A stretch of DNA of 64,000 bases. It comes from Colletotrichum lupini. Lineage: Eukaryota > Ascomycota > Sordariomycetes > Glomerellales > Glomerellaceae. The position numbers and the translations under genes were made by a program. The notes beneath the pieces were generated by a model. It had not been told where the DNA came from. It searched no databases and saw only the letters and a program-made list of their open reading frames with translations. Shown one piece after another: positions 34,670 to 46,500 of the stretch. Within the stretch, counting starts at the first letter, position 1; each line of letters begins with the position of its first letter. The stretch is from assembly GCF_023278565.1 (NCBI RefSeq), contig NC_064675.1:7378001-7442000 (forward strand), read 5' to 3'.

Positions 34670-34722
34670 TCGTGTGGTGACGAGTCGGGTGCCTCTGTAG
34701 CCTAATGGGTACATGCGGTGTC
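34670..34722 (-). repeat. tRNA-like / SINE-like sequence, copy 2 (degenerate)
   Basis: Matches copy 1 in the segment TCGTGTGGTGACGAG and, after a short variable part, TGCGGTGTC on the plus strand. The B box is not conserved on the minus strand. The plus strand independently shows TAGCCTAATGGGTA and, 60 nt on, GGTTCAACCCC, which look like A and B boxes, but no cloverleaf forms. Confidence 0.4.
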
Positions 34723-35060
34723 ATGACAACTTTTTTGAATCCTCTATTGAGTAGGGTCTCTGGTTCAACCCCCTCTCATGTGCTTTCTTTTGAGTTTCTT
34801 TGCCGCTGATCTCTGGGATCTTTGTTATTAACCTTTAGAAATTTTACCTTACTGTCGGCTAGAAACACCTTGAGATCTTGGCGTGACGGAATATACTTTT
34901 CACTGCCCACTTTTGCTGTACATGTCGATGTATGTCTTTCTCAATGAGATATAGTCAGCCCCTGAAGTACAATAGATTCATTCGCGTGACCCGCCTAGCT
35001 TAGGGAAGTCAAGCCGAAAGACTTCAGATTCAGTGTCCGGCAAGAGCTATCCTCGGCTGA
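34723..35060. other. Intergenic before the pogo element
   Basis: Ordinary composition, no open frame of note, no motif recognised. Confidence 0.4.
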
Positions 35061-35062
35061 TA

Positions 35063-35106
35063 AGTCGACCCACCCCCTTTTGGCCACCCCCCCCTTTTGG
35101 CCACCC
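35063..35106. repeat. Left terminal inverted repeat of the pogo element
   Basis: 44 bp that are the exact complement of 36906-36949. Contains the doubled CCCCTTTTGGCCACCC motif, a likely transposase-binding repeat (inference). Confidence 0.9.
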
Positions 35107-36905
35107 CATTTCTCTATCCCAGCCACCGTATTAAAACCCTACCCACGATTTTCAAACTACCACAACAATTATAAAAATCGTCCAAATGCAATTCTTTTTT
35201 ATATACTTATTTATCGATATATAATAGTCTCGTATACTAAAAATGAAGTTATTCGGGCTCTTAAGGCTATTAGAAGAGGTCTCTTAGTTAATCGGGCCTC
35301 GATTAAGTTCAGAGTTCTAAGGTTAACTCTTTATAACCGTAAGAGAGGCTACTAAACGAGGGTAATAGTATTCGTAAACCTCTAGAGGCTTCCTCTATAG
35401 TAAGAAGACTAGCTAGCTTAATAGGTTCGTATTTAGTATAATCTAAGTATTATACTAACTTATAAATAGCTTATAGAATTCGCTAAGCAAGTTCTAAGAT
35501 CCTAAGGGGATATAAATCCTCTTAAGAAGAAATAAATAGACGCTTTCTTAAGGAGGAACTTATTAATTAAGGTCTAGAGAAGTCGTATTATTAATTCGAG
35601 GCGTCTAAATAGGGCTATTACTAATATAATTAAGTTATAGTTTAGATTACTTAATATACTAGAGATTAGCGATATTAAATAGGCTAATAGGTATAATATA
35701 GATAAGATTAGTATTTTAGAGAGTAAGGGATTTAATAGCCTAGTTTTAGGTAAAGTAGAGACTATAGTAATACGAAAAAAAGAGCCTAGTTCGCGTGCTT
35801 AGGTATCTATTATTAAGTATATCTCTATTAATAGTCGAGCTATTAAACTACTAGTTATATATAAAGAAAAGTCGGTGTAATAGTAATAGTTTCTACTTAA
35901 ACTTAACCCTTATACTAGTTAGGAGTTTATAATAATAGATAATAGCTAGACGACCGATAAGACTACCCTTAAGTAGTTAAAAATAGTATTCTTATTATAA
36001 ACTAAGACCCCCCCCCTTAGGGGGTTTAGTATACTTAATAAGCCTCGACTATTAGTTCTAGATAGCTATAGGAGTTATATAACGATAGAATTTATATAAG
36101 AATGCTATAGAAATAACGTTTACTTACTGTTCTTATTATTATATACTTCCTATATCCTCTAGCTATTAAATATAGCTATCTTTAGACCTATTAAGTCTAA
36201 GTATAAGAAGGAGCTTAGTAAGGAGAATATAGTAGATAATTCTACTATTATTAAAAAGCGGTACTTCTTAAGCTACTACTAAAAAGCTCGTTTAGCTAGT
36301 TTAACGTCGTTAAATATACGAAGTAGGTAGAAAGTAACTAGACTATATCCCCCTAATATAACTAGACTACTTACTAATCTAATAGTCCTACTTAACCCAG
36401 TTATACTAACTAAAAAGACCGTAAATACTAAGTAAGTAATTAGTAATACTAAAAAAGCTGTTAACTAGGTATTAGCGGCGTTTATTATTAACTAGTTAAT
36501 ACCTAGGAAAGCTAGCGAGCTCTGCGATTAGTTAAAGTTATTTATAGAGCTTAGTCTAGACTATAATACTTAACGACTACTATTTAAAAAAGTAAAAAAG
36601 GTATTTAGCGAGTAGGCCTACTATTTAGTAATATCTTAGTACTATATTCGAGTTCTAAAAGCTAAAGTTAACTAATTAAGGCTACGGAAAAAGAAGAGTA
36701 TATTAATAAACCTAAATACTAAGTTCGCGAATATTTAGGATATATAGAGAGCTCAGGAGGACTTTAGTAACCGTCTAGTTAGTCCTAGTCGACTCGCAGG
36801 GGTCGAATTACCTAGGGAGAATAATGACTATATTATTATAGTAGTAGAAGATAGTTAATTAATTGAGTGTAGTCAGTGGCGATGTTTTGATACTATGTTT
36901 TAATA

Positions 36906-36949
36906 GGGTGGCCAAAAGGGGGGGGTGGCCAAAAGGGGGTGGGTCGACT
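36906..36949. repeat. Right terminal inverted repeat of the pogo element
   Basis: Exact complement of 35063-35106. The similarity continues 4 bp further inward with one C/T difference. Confidence 0.9.
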
Positions 36950-36951
36950 TA

Positions 36952-37312
36952 TCTTTTTAATTTTGACGAGGCGAAAGACGTGATCGACGATGTCTTCAAT
37001 CGTCACTCCAGCTTCTCTACCAAGGCTACACCTACCGAGGTGGGCCGTTGAGAGGCCAAGGCCCGTCTCCGAAGGTATTGGATTAGCAACGGAAGATCGT
37101 ACATGCATCTACTCAACGATTGGCATACGCTATTTCAGGAAACGACCAAACACTTTGCTGTGACGAAATCTGAAAAAAAGGCTCCTCGAACGTTCTCTAC
37201 ATCTCAAACTCTGACAACTGCTTCCAGTATCTCTAACTTTGAACCCACTGATTATTCCGTCGATATAATCGGGAATGAGAGCCAATATTGCGAGTTTCGT
37301 GGCACTCTGTAA
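36952..37312 (+). pseudogene. Broken gene fragment, unknown product
   Basis: Directly after the pogo element one frame runs about 120 codons with a single internal TGA (at 37049-37051). It includes DEAKDVIDDVFNRHSSF before the stop, ARLRRYWISNGRSYMHLL and DWHTLFQETTKHF after it, and ends at TAA 37310-37312. The composition looks protein-like, and the stop could be a mutated Arg (CGA) or Trp codon. No family recognised and no start codon remains. It may be the tail of a gene cut by the transposon; no matching front part is seen left of the element. Confidence 0.35.
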
Positions 37313-37814
37313 CCAGAAATAGGTCTTCAATAGCTAGAAGAGTGTTTCCATTCTGTTCTGATAAAAGTACTGTGATGCTTCACTGAGGTGAAAGTTATCC
37401 TTTCGTGTCTGTACACCAGATTTAACTTAAGAAATAGGAGGTATCGTATCTCGAGGGTGCGGAATACGGAGAGTGAAGTGGCCGACGCACTACTTGGAGA
37501 ACACAACCAATCATACCCGCACGACGAGACGACTGGTTATCGCAGCGTTCCATGATTGGTCGGATCAACCGCAACATGTAAGCAGAGTTGCCTTGTGAGA
37601 GAGGGGCACAGCAAAGCGCTAGAAATCTTGCTGCTGCAACGAGCAGACCCAATCTGTTGAAGAGCCACAGAAAAGCGACCATTATGAGTATCGCCCCTTT
37701 TCAAGTCACAATTGGAGAAAGTAAGTGCAATCAGAAGGCAGTTGAGGACTATACGCCGGAGTACTTCACTCAACGACACGTCACCTATCTCGCTATTGCC
37801 TTTCATCGCGGCCA
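37313..37814. other. Promoter region of the HET-domain gene
   Basis: About 500 bp without a supported gene. A 76-codon frame (37588-37818) ends by overlapping the HET start at ATGA; it could act as an upstream frame but has no recognisable content. Confidence 0.4.
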
Positions 37815-39740
37815 ATGACCGAACATCAGATGACTAGCAGCTTGCGGTCCTTCCTATATCAATCGCTAGATCCAGAAAAGAAAGAAGTTCGCCTCATCGA
37901 AATAGCACCTCTGGAGACAGAAGATCCGGGGTCTACGGCGGACTTACCCGTTCACTGTCGTCTGAAGCACGCCAGCCTCAACGAGAGGCAATCATACGTG
38001 GCGGTTTCATACGCATGGGGAGATGCCGAGATCACGAAGGACATCCTAGTGGAGGACCAGTGGGTTCAAGTTACCACAAACTTAGAAGCAGCTCTGAGGC
38101 AATTGGCTTCTCGACGAATTGGCGAGAACCTCGGATCAACCTTTTGGATCGATGCCTTGTGTATCGACCAGCAAAACGAAGCAGAGAGAGCTCAACAGGT
38201 GTCTTATATGAGAGAAATCTACCGCTACGCTACCAAAACCTTTGTTTGGCTCGGCCTGACAAGCTTGGACAGTGATCTGGCAATGAACACTCTTTTCGGA
38301 TTAAACAAGTTGGTAGACTCGGGGGCTTTTGCTGTCATGTCATGGTCCGAATTCCCATTTACTGAAATCGCCGTCAATCCGACTGTCGATAGAGTCCAGG
38401 CCGTGCTCAGAGGGATAATCGGAGAGCTTTGTCACAACAAGTCAGCAAGATTGAACGCTATCGGTTCTTTGTTCGAGCGAGCGTGGTTCCAGCGCGTCTG
38501 GGTGATTCAGGAACGCGTGCTGTCAAAAGACTGTGTGGTCTGTTGCGGTGATACTTGGACCTCTTGGGATGCATTCTATAACGGATTTTGGGTGCTCTGT
38601 GGTGTGCGCGACTATTTGAACATTGTCGGCTCAGGCACGGGGAGGCGAGACAGCTCCACGCTGGTGGCTTTTCTTACGGCGGCTCTCGATAGGGTTACTC
38701 CAGTGGCCTTCACTCGTCCAAACTCTTCACTCTTCGCCCTTTTCTCTTTACTCTCAAGAATGGCAAATAAGGCTCAACTCCAGGCCTCCGATCAACGAGA
38801 CTATGTCTTCTCGCTGTTAGGCCTGATTAGCCCGGATTTGAGCCCGTTCATTCCAGTCCAGTACAACAAGGATTGGCAAACGATTCGGACAGAGGTAGCC
38901 AAAGCCTGTTTGATCTACTACGGCCCGAGAATTCTATCATTTGCAGGGCTAGGGGGGGTACACAGCTATTCCGCGGGTATAAATCTAAGTAAACCGTCAT
39001 GGGCACCCGACTGGTCCTCGAAATTCCTGGCGCAGCCGCTACACGTCCCATCCATCTTTATGGTCCGAGGCCAAAATAGAGAAAGAGCATACACGGCCTC
39101 CGGATCACTCTCACAGTCTCTATCAGCGGCATTCTCGGATGAGAATCCATTCAATACGTACTCGCTATCGTTGAATGCTATGAAAGTCGGCAAGATCGTC
39201 AAACAAGGAGCGCCTTTCGTAAGATTGAATGGGTTGGACGGTGAGGCAGATAGTCTTCAACAGTCATTGTTTATCAGATGGCTCGACGATCTTGGTTCCA
39301 CACTGGCAGGGACTAATACAGTCTACAAAACCGATGAAGCACTGAGAGAGGCGTTGTGGAGAACTCCCATCGCTGATCGAGAGTTTGCATTCAACTGGGA
39401 GACGGAAAGGGCATCTGGTAAAATGTTCACGTCATACCAAGCTTTGAGACAAGGAAAGCATTCCGAGGGCATGAAGTACATGAGTGTTGCCCTTGCCAAA
39501 CTCGTTGGGAGATGCCCTTTCGTAACCGACGGAGGATACCTCGGACTTGCGCCAATGTCAGCATCAGTAGGCGATGATGTGTGGATAATCATTGGCGCAG
39601 ACGCACCGTTCATCACTTCGACCCGTTCACGTACTTGGACAAGACATTCCCAAATCGTTGGCGAGGCGTACGTTCATGGCATGATGGATGGCGAGCTCCT
39701 ACAGGGAACCATAGAGCTACAGGCACTTAATCTTACGTAA
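37815..39740 (+). CDS. Heterokaryon incompatibility (HET) domain protein
   Basis: Single exon, 641 aa. The HET domain spans about residues 55-215, with its three conserved blocks: YVAVSYAWGD (61-70), FWIDALCIDQQNEAERAQQV (110-129) and EIYRYATKTFVWLG (134-147). The rest is a HET-family C-terminal region of the kind often annotated only as hypothetical, with RDYVFSLLGLI and PSWAPDW motifs. No NACHT, WD40 or ankyrin repeats are visible. Known family: HET-domain proteins can trigger regulated cell death when unlike strains fuse, and large numbers occur in Pezizomycotina. The frame is intact despite lying 865 bp from a RIP-mutated transposon. Its stop is 105 bp from the end of the convergent SMP/C2 gene. 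Whether it takes part in incompatibility is unknown. Confidence 0.93.
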   Translation: MTEHQMTSSLRSFLYQSLDPEKKEVRLIEIAPLETEDPGSTADLPVHCRLKHASLNERQSYVAVSYAWGDAEITKDILVEDQWVQVTTNLEAALRQLASRRIGENLGSTFWIDALCIDQQNEAERAQQVSYMREIYRYATKTFVWLGLTSLDSDLAMNTLFGLNKLVDSGAFAVMSWSEFPFTEIAVNPTVDRVQAVLRGIIGELCHNKSARLNAIGSLFERAWFQRVWVIQERVLSKDCVVCCGDTWTSWDAFYNGFWVLCGVRDYLNIVGSGTGRRDSSTLVAFLTAALDRVTPVAFTRPNSSLFALFSLLSRMANKAQLQASDQRDYVFSLLGLISPDLSPFIPVQYNKDWQTIRTEVAKACLIYYGPRILSFAGLGGVHSYSAGINLSKPSWAPDWSSKFLAQPLHVPSIFMVRGQNRERAYTASGSLSQSLSAAFSDENPFNTYSLSLNAMKVGKIVKQGAPFVRLNGLDGEADSLQQSLFIRWLDDLGSTLAGTNTVYKTDEALREALWRTPIADREFAFNWETERASGKMFTSYQALRQGKHSEGMKYMSVALAKLVGRCPFVTDGGYLGLAPMSASVGDDVWIIIGADAPFITSTRSRTWTRHSQIVGEAYVHGMMDGELLQGTIELQALNLT

Positions 39741-39845
39741 ATCGATCTTCTCTCATCATAAGATACGTCTCGTTTTGATTAATATCATTCAATCGTGTAT
39801 TATCGTGTAGTTATACATGAACATGTTCGTCAAATCATGAGCTAA

Positions 39846-41479
39846 TTAGTGCGCAATCTGCAAGCCGCGAAGAGAGATACTGGCTCTCACAGTCGCGCCA
39901 GATCCGACATCGAAGCTCTCCTCCTTGATCAAGCCAGGCGCCTGAAGAACATCCTGGAAAGGAATCTCAACAGCGCCAGTCTCGTCAGCCTTGTTGAGCA
40001 GAGAGATCTTGAAGTTGGCGGGGTTGGCCAGCAAATCCGCCGTCACAGGGATCCTGAACGCCTGGTCGAAAGATGGGTTGAAGATATCTGTTCCCGGGCT
40101 GTAGGTCTTGGCCGCAGTGCGGAACTCCTTTGCGCCCCATGTTACCTTGATACTGGGGTTAAGCTCGTCGCGCTGGCCTTGTAATCCGAGGGCGCTGGCG
40201 ATGAGGACCGTTGCGAGACCGACGATTTGATGCTCGTTCTCACTTTGAGTGGATGTGATGACTTCGGCGTTGTCGACAAAGTTATAGAATTTTGCATGAA
40301 CAACGATCTTGGCATCAGTAGGCTCGTCTTTATGGGTAAGAGCCAACTCTTGGGAGCCGCCATTGAGCAGAATGTCCTTGACCGTAGTAGTCGCGATACC
40401 AATATCGTCATCGCCGCCAAGATCATCGTCCTGGACATCAATAAAGATGCGCTGATCGTAGTCTGCGACGAGGAAGTCATGGGTCTCGTTCCACTCCGGG
40501 TCGTGATCATTCTTCTTGACGGAAGTGCGCCATTCCTCCTCGGCACCAACGTTCACCTTCGCGTAGCAGTCGGGAACATCCTTGACAATCTTGGCCAACA
40601 GTCTCTTGGCGCCACTCTTCTTTGGGCCGTTGATACCAATTGCCCTCTCAATGGTAAGGCGAAGGGCGCCCAAATGAGGCAGGTATGTTCTAAAGTAGTC
40701 ATTGTTGCTGTCAAGCTTCACAAGGTAACGGTTGGGGAGCACAGCCATCGAGGCGATGATGTCCAGAATGACCTTGCGCACAGCCTTATCAACCAAGGCC
40801 CAGTCTGCGATGTTCGCAGCATTGGTGAAGTCGAGTTTGAGTTCTGGTGGGTTGATGAAGGCGACTTGCGCAGCTCCAATCTTAATTTTCAAGTCAGCAC
40901 TCATACCAGCATCATTTATCTAAGAAGTCATGTAAAATTGACATACCAAGGGGATGATATTTGTTAGAGGTGCAAGCAGGATGGAAAGTCTGCCTTTCAG
41001 ATGAACATGCTCGATACCCTGTCGTCGTCTGCTTTAGCTATGCGCGAGTCAAGCGGTCATCTTCGTATCAGGGTCTTACCAGTTTGGGCACCATCTTGCC
41101 ATCGAGCTCGATGTCGCTCTTTCCTTCCCAAATCACGTCCATGTCAAGCTTGATACCGCCGTTGTCAACCTTGTGGACGTCCACTTCTGCTACCTGCATG
41201 GGAACAGTCCCGAGGTCCAGCTTGACGAACTTGAGGCTCGCGAGGGGGCCAGGAAGCATCGTAGCGAACATGGGCTCCACAATCTCCTTTACCATCCTGC
41301 AGCCGGCAACATTGATGTTTGGCCATAGCTGCTCGATGATATCGTTGAGGAATCCTGACGGGATGTTAGACACAACATGCCGAACAAACAAGTACTGTAG
41401 CCGGGGAATGGGTCCGTTGTGCCCTACCTGCTGATTCGGTGCCTCCAGAAGCGGTCAACTTATCTACGATTCCTGCCAT
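39846..41479 (-). CDS. SMP-like and C2-domain lipid-binding protein
   Basis: Four exons on the minus strand: 41479-41428, 41354-41080, 41018-40947 and 40880-39846; introns of 73, 61 and 66 bp, all with GT-AG ends and frame-consistent, giving 477 aa. The N-terminal half (GFLNDIIEQLWPNI, VKLDLGTVP, AFINPPELKLDF) matches the SMP lipid-transfer fold of tricalbin/synaptotagmin-like proteins. A C2 domain follows at LGALRLTIERAIGI, with acidic calcium-site-like segments DHDPEW and DVQDDDLGGDDD. A second beta-rich region is C-terminal. Such proteins tether the ER to other membranes and move lipids. There is no clear transmembrane anchor. The ATG at 40904 (MSADLKIK) was rejected as a start: it lies inside intron 3, and the joined exons continue a conserved SMP sequence. 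Confidence 0.88.
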
Positions 41480-42257
41480 TTTGAATAAGGGTGCTAAATT
41501 CAGAAAAGTGAATAATGCAGAGGAGAGCAAAGCGGTGTTCGTCGATGAAAGACCAGAGGCCTTGAGGAACAATGATGATATATCAATGGGTCACCGCGAG
41601 AGTGGGTCAGCCCGTTTAGAGGGTGGATCAATCAGGGGAATGTCAAGAACACTCCAGCTGAAGCCCAACATCAAAGGGGAAATTGATGGGTGAGCGCATT
41701 TGATGCTCAGACTACGCGGTGGCTTGTTATTCGTGTTCCTTGGCAGTGAACATGGAAAGTGGGTTGACGTCACTTGTTAGACTGCGGAGATCACTGGATG
41801 TCATACAAGCTTGCTTGGCATAGTTTGCCCTTGAGCTCTATCATTGGGTCTGTATCCCTGCCCGCGCGGGGTTCTGCACTCAGCCGCTGACACACCGCTT
41901 GTCGACCCCAGTTCCAGGGAGAACTTGCTTCGATGTCTGGATCAATGACAGCTGTCTTGGATATTGCAGGATCCTCCTGAGCACCAGTCGTGGAGAGACG
42001 GGGAGTAGCTGGTGCTGCAATTCGGTGGCGTTGCGGCATGATACGTGGACACGCTAACAGCGCTTCAGACATGCAGCGGGACCATTTTACAGGTGAGTAG
42101 ATGAACCGTTGAAGGCTAATAATAGGGTATGATGCCAAAGACTTCGGTCTAGACTATGCGATAGAAACAAGGACTTCATACATTCGCGAAGATCGTGTTT
42201 CATTAGAGACTCTTTGGATCGCGTTCAACATGTGCATTAGATTTTACACACAGCCAA
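41480..42257. other. Intergenic, upstream of the SMP/C2 gene
   Basis: About 780 bp. A 115-codon minus-strand frame (41791-42138) has no recognised content. No motif stands out. Confidence 0.4.
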
Positions 42258-42299
42258 TCAACGAGTCTCCTCGTCGTGGTGTTTATACGGCCTCACTGA

Positions 42300-43274
42300 C
42301 AATGGTCTACTGCTCATCTTTTTCCACTGAAGACGACTCGCGTAAGGCGGAAAAGAGAGCCCGCACGTCACCCATCCACAGATCGGGGTGACTGACAGCT
42401 GGGAAATGTCCGCCAACTCGATGTCTCTGGAGAAACACCAATTTAACGGATCTTTCGACCCAATCTCTTGGCTGTCGAAAGTCAGTTTTGATGTCTGGGC
42501 ACACGTGTTCCACAATTGATAGAACTTACTGCGAACCCAAAGTTGCCAACGATAAAGAAGTCGCACATGTGACCAAGTATACTATCACGGACATCCATGG
42601 TCATTCACATTCCGGTGACCCATCCGAGGTCCGTAGTGACTATTTCTTACTTTTCGTAACCGAGCTGGTGCATCAATGTGTCGAAGGCTGATCCCATTTC
42701 GCGCAATCCTAGCCCGGGGTGTTCTAGCTCCGGACTGAATCCAAAGCCAGGTAAATCCGGTGCGACGATGTGAAATGACTGTTCGTAATTTTTTTGATAA
42801 AGGCTTGATGACTTTTGACCACTCTACATTCGTTGATGGCCATCCGTGAAGGAGGAGTAGTGGTGTGGCATTGGAGCTGGCGGAAACATGATGGATAAAG
42901 TGCAGCGGTACAGGCTATGGGTAACTCTCGCCGCCCGGAATAGTCGTTGCATAGTGATCGAAATCGTCGTTGAGCCTTTTCTCAACTTTCTTTCAATCGT
43001 ATCGGTTGATCCAGTACTCCGCAACGACGGTCAGATTCCCAGCGGGATGCCCTTCAGTATCCCATTCTGAAGACAGGCCATGTGTAGGTCTATAAGATTG
43101 TACTTCCTGCAAGGTATCATACAGAAAGGATTCAAAGACGTGAAACTTGAATCTTTGGACTTTTGGGTTCGATGGAAAGTCGAAAATCAGTGTAGGTCGA
43201 TCAGATCGCTGGTAACTAGCAGCTGTGACCATCAACCACAATAGAGATTGGACAAGCATGGCGAAGGAACGCAC
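42300..43274 (-). pseudogene. Epoxide hydrolase pseudogene
   Basis: The minus strand shows, in order, the pieces of an alpha/beta-hydrolase epoxide hydrolase: a possible signal segment (LVQSLLWLMVTAAS), the epoxide hydrolase N-terminal domain (SEWDTEGHPAGNLTV, EYWINRYD), the oxyanion HGW in LLLLHGWPS, the nucleophile-region remnant VTTDLGWVTG, and the C-terminal catalytic His region QRHRVGGHFPAVSHPDLW. The frame is broken by a stop right after NRYD (where family members have Trp), by a frameshift between VIKPL and FHIVAPDLPGFGF, and by further stops after GYEK and VTGM. Living homologues detoxify or process epoxides. It lies next to the 20-kb RIP-mutated block; some of the stops are G-to-A or C-to-T type. 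Confidence 0.85.
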
Positions 43275-43509
43275 GTAGTTGTTCGCAGAACGTGAGAGCA
43301 GACGTAGAAAATACTTCCTCGTCGAACAGACTATGGGTTGACTCTATACCCTCACTTTGTGAAGGTCGTCAATTTCGTTCTTCCCTTAAGAGATTCCAAG
43401 AAAGACAGCACGTTCATGCTTGCTCTCGAACTCCGTTGAGCTGGATCGATCACAAATGGTGTAGTGGTCTCATTTTGCAGGATCATTTCCTTTTTATTAG
43501 AGGACTCTT

Positions 43510-46500
43510 ATAAAATCTTACAAATTGTTAGTATCCCTATTACAGGGTAGTTAGTTCGAACCGTAGTTAATAAAGAGATTAATTGAACTATATAAATATC
43601 TGCGTAGTAAGTATAAAAAGGAGGTTCTAATTATAAGTTAGGCTAGTTATAATAATTATAAATAGGGCCCCTAATTAGCTCCTATATAGTCGGCTATATA
43701 CTATAGTTAAATTAGACTTTTAATTCGATACTAACTTTCTCTTTTTTTTATTAATTTAACCGCTACGGTTAGAGGTATAATTTAACCTCAGGCCCGTTTA
43801 TTAAATTATCTCCTTTTCCCCCTTTTTTTTTACTTTTTTTATATAACTTATCCCTCTATTTATATAATAACTTTTTTATTATTTACGAATTACTTTAATC
43901 CCTTATTTAGTACTACTTTTATAAAAGCGTTTACGAAGTTATTTTTATTATTAATTTAACGGATTTTAAGTATTTCGCGCTTTTTATATAATTACTTAAG
44001 GGCTATAATATTAATTATAAGCCTCTTTTCTTTTGTCGTTCCTAATTTAATAAAGTATTTATATAGCGAATAAGAATCGGTATAAATAATTATTAAAATA
44101 AGCAAAAAGCTAATTTAATTAATAATCTTTCTTAGTATTATTAAAATTATATAAGAAAAGTTAACGCCGTTAATTATATTATAAACCTTTAACGCTAGTA
44201 TACTTCTTATTATTTACTTATTTTTAGTTAATAAGTAATAGATTATATTACCGTATATAGGAAATTCGCTCTTACTTATACTCTTATTAACTAAGATAAT
44301 AATATACCCTAATTATAAAATAAGGTCGTTATTATTTATAAATAACTTATTAATAAAGACGTAGAGCTTACTAATTATAAGGTTAATTAGGTAATAGACG
44401 AGACCTTAATTAAGATTTATTTATTATTACTTAAGCCGCTTATTAAGTACTTTAACGTCTCGTTTAATTAGATTTATAGCCTACGCTACCCTAGTATAAT
44501 TAAAAATTACCTTAGGCTAATAAATACTTATAATATATACCCCTCGCGCGAGCTTAGCCTTATACTACTTTTTAATATTAATTATATTTAGATTAACGAA
44601 GTTAATTTTCTTACCTTACCCTTTTTATTAAAAAACGACGGTTTCTTTTTTAATTATAAAAATCCTACTATTAAATACTAGGGGGGTATTTATTATAAGA
44701 ACCTCTTTTAGTTTTATTATAAAGCCCGCTTTCTAAAGCTCCTTATCCTCTTTTTTTATAAAATTAATATTAAATAGGCTTAATATATCGTCGGTTTATA
44801 TTCTAACGATCCTAAATTAGTTACCTTCGTATTTTATAACTAATAAGTACGGGTTATACATAAAGGTAACTATTAATAGTTAATTAATATAAAAATCGTA
44901 GTAAGTAGCTTATTAATAGGTACCCGATTTTACGAGCTTATATAGTAACTTAAGTACTTTAATAATCGTACTTTTTAAGTACTTATTAATTATTTCTTTC
45001 GGTAGATAGGCTAGGATTTTCTTTATAAGCCCTATAGCTAATTAGGTATAAGCCTAGGTAATATTACGGCTCTAAATTTCGTATCTCTTTTTTTATAGTA
45101 ATACTATTAGTATTATTATTAATCATTAGCTATAGCGCTATATAATAAGTAATTATATAAGTAGCGTCGCCTTTTTAACGTTACCGTACCCCTAAATTAC
45201 GTATTTAAACTTCTTATATAGCTAGGGTATTCCTTTCTTTTTAATTTTATAAACTATTCGTAATTTAAATATATAGAGGTTTATATATTTTTCTAAGTTA
45301 TATAGGATAAATTAATAGACCCCTCGATTATAAAGAGTATTTATTTTAATAAAATCTAATCCCTTATATAGCTTTTTAATAATTATAATTATACTTTTTT
45401 TACGTAATTTAACTACTAGCTCGAAATCGGCTTTCTTTTTTATTATATAAAAAGTATTAATTACTTCGTTATTAATAATAAATTATTATATTAGGGCTTA
45501 CCGTCGTAGTCTTTTATAACGTCTTATTAGTAATATTAGTACCCTTTTAGTAATTTCCTCTTCCTCGTTATTTATTAATACTATTATAACGATTTTATTA
45601 AGGATAATTTCTTATGCCTCTACTGCGGGTTATATAGTTTCCCCTAGCTCTTCTTTTTTTTATAAGTTAGAAATTACCTTGTTAAGATTTATATAGTACG
45701 GTCTAATTACCGTAATTAATACTTTAAGTAGCTAGTTACGATCTCTCGTAATTATATAAGAGCGCTCGTTAATAGAAATTAACTTATATAACCTAGCTTA
45801 TTATTAAATAATTTCGTACTATACTTATATATTTAAATTTAGTAATATATCTAAATTACCCCCTATATCGGGCCTATTACGTATAGTAATTACCTTATTA
45901 ACTTACCTTTTTATACTTACCTCGCGTAGTACTTATATTACTTTTTTAATTATTTAGGCTCGTTAGCTTATACTTAGTAATAGTAATAAGGCTAAGATCG
46001 TTCTTAAATATACTCTAAATACTAATAGCGTTAGTATAAGTCCGTTAGGCCCTATAGTATTATTATAATATTTAAGTACGATCTAGAGGCATTCGTTATT
46101 AATAAAATCCGGATTTTCCTCTTTAATAATTCTAAACGCCCTTTTTAATTATTAATATACCTTTTTTACCTTTTTAATACTATAGTGCGCTTTAATAAGT
46201 ATAATTTTTAACTATATACCGTAGGCCGTTATATTATTCCTAAACTCTACTAACTTAAAGCTAGTATTAGCGTCGGTTTTAATACCGTTTAGTAGTCCTT
46301 AGTATATATTAATCTAGCTTTTTTATAAAGCTACCTATATCATTTTTATTTATAAATCCCGGAGGAATTGCCCTATTTAGAAGGATATAGCTACGTTAAT
46401 TATATATAGTACTAGCCGACTATTTAAATAGAAGATATTAATAATAATTTCTTAATTAAAATTAAGCTTATTACGCAATTTAAACTTAAATTTACATAGG

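Larger units (their letters stand above)
35063..36949 (+). mobile_element. pogo/Fot-type (Tc1-mariner superfamily) transposon, RIP-inactivated
   Basis: 1887 bp with terminal inverted repeats that are identical for the first 44 bp and start AGTCGACCC. Each repeat holds two copies of CCCCTTTTGGCCACCC. A TA dinucleotide flanks each end (35061-35062, 36950-36951), as expected for this superfamily. The interior is AT-rich and CpA-poor. Remnants of the transposase run on the plus strand: a psq-type helix-turn-helix near 35242-35352 (AIRRGLLVNRASIKF, then TLYNRKRGY) and part of the DDE catalytic domain near 36050-36200 (DSYRSYITIEFI; FRPIKSKYKKEL). Stops interrupt it throughout, so it cannot move on its own. 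Confidence 0.92.

Noticed and set aside
40881..40946. A 27-bp intron (GTATGT to TAG at 40920) with the start or continuation MSADLKIK
   Set aside because: 27 bp is shorter than plausible fungal introns. Using the next acceptor gives a 66-bp intron with a GCTGAC branch point and restores the conserved PLIGAAQVAFINPP junction.
40227..40967. 246-codon plus-strand frame opposite the SMP/C2 gene
   Set aside because: It is antisense to a four-exon gene with conserved domains and has no recognisable content of its own.
41395..41427. A 33-bp intron joining exon 1 of the SMP/C2 gene to TACTTGTTTG
   Set aside because: Too short and out of frame. The acceptor at 41355 with a CTAAC branch point gives 73 bp and an in-frame GFLNDI junction.
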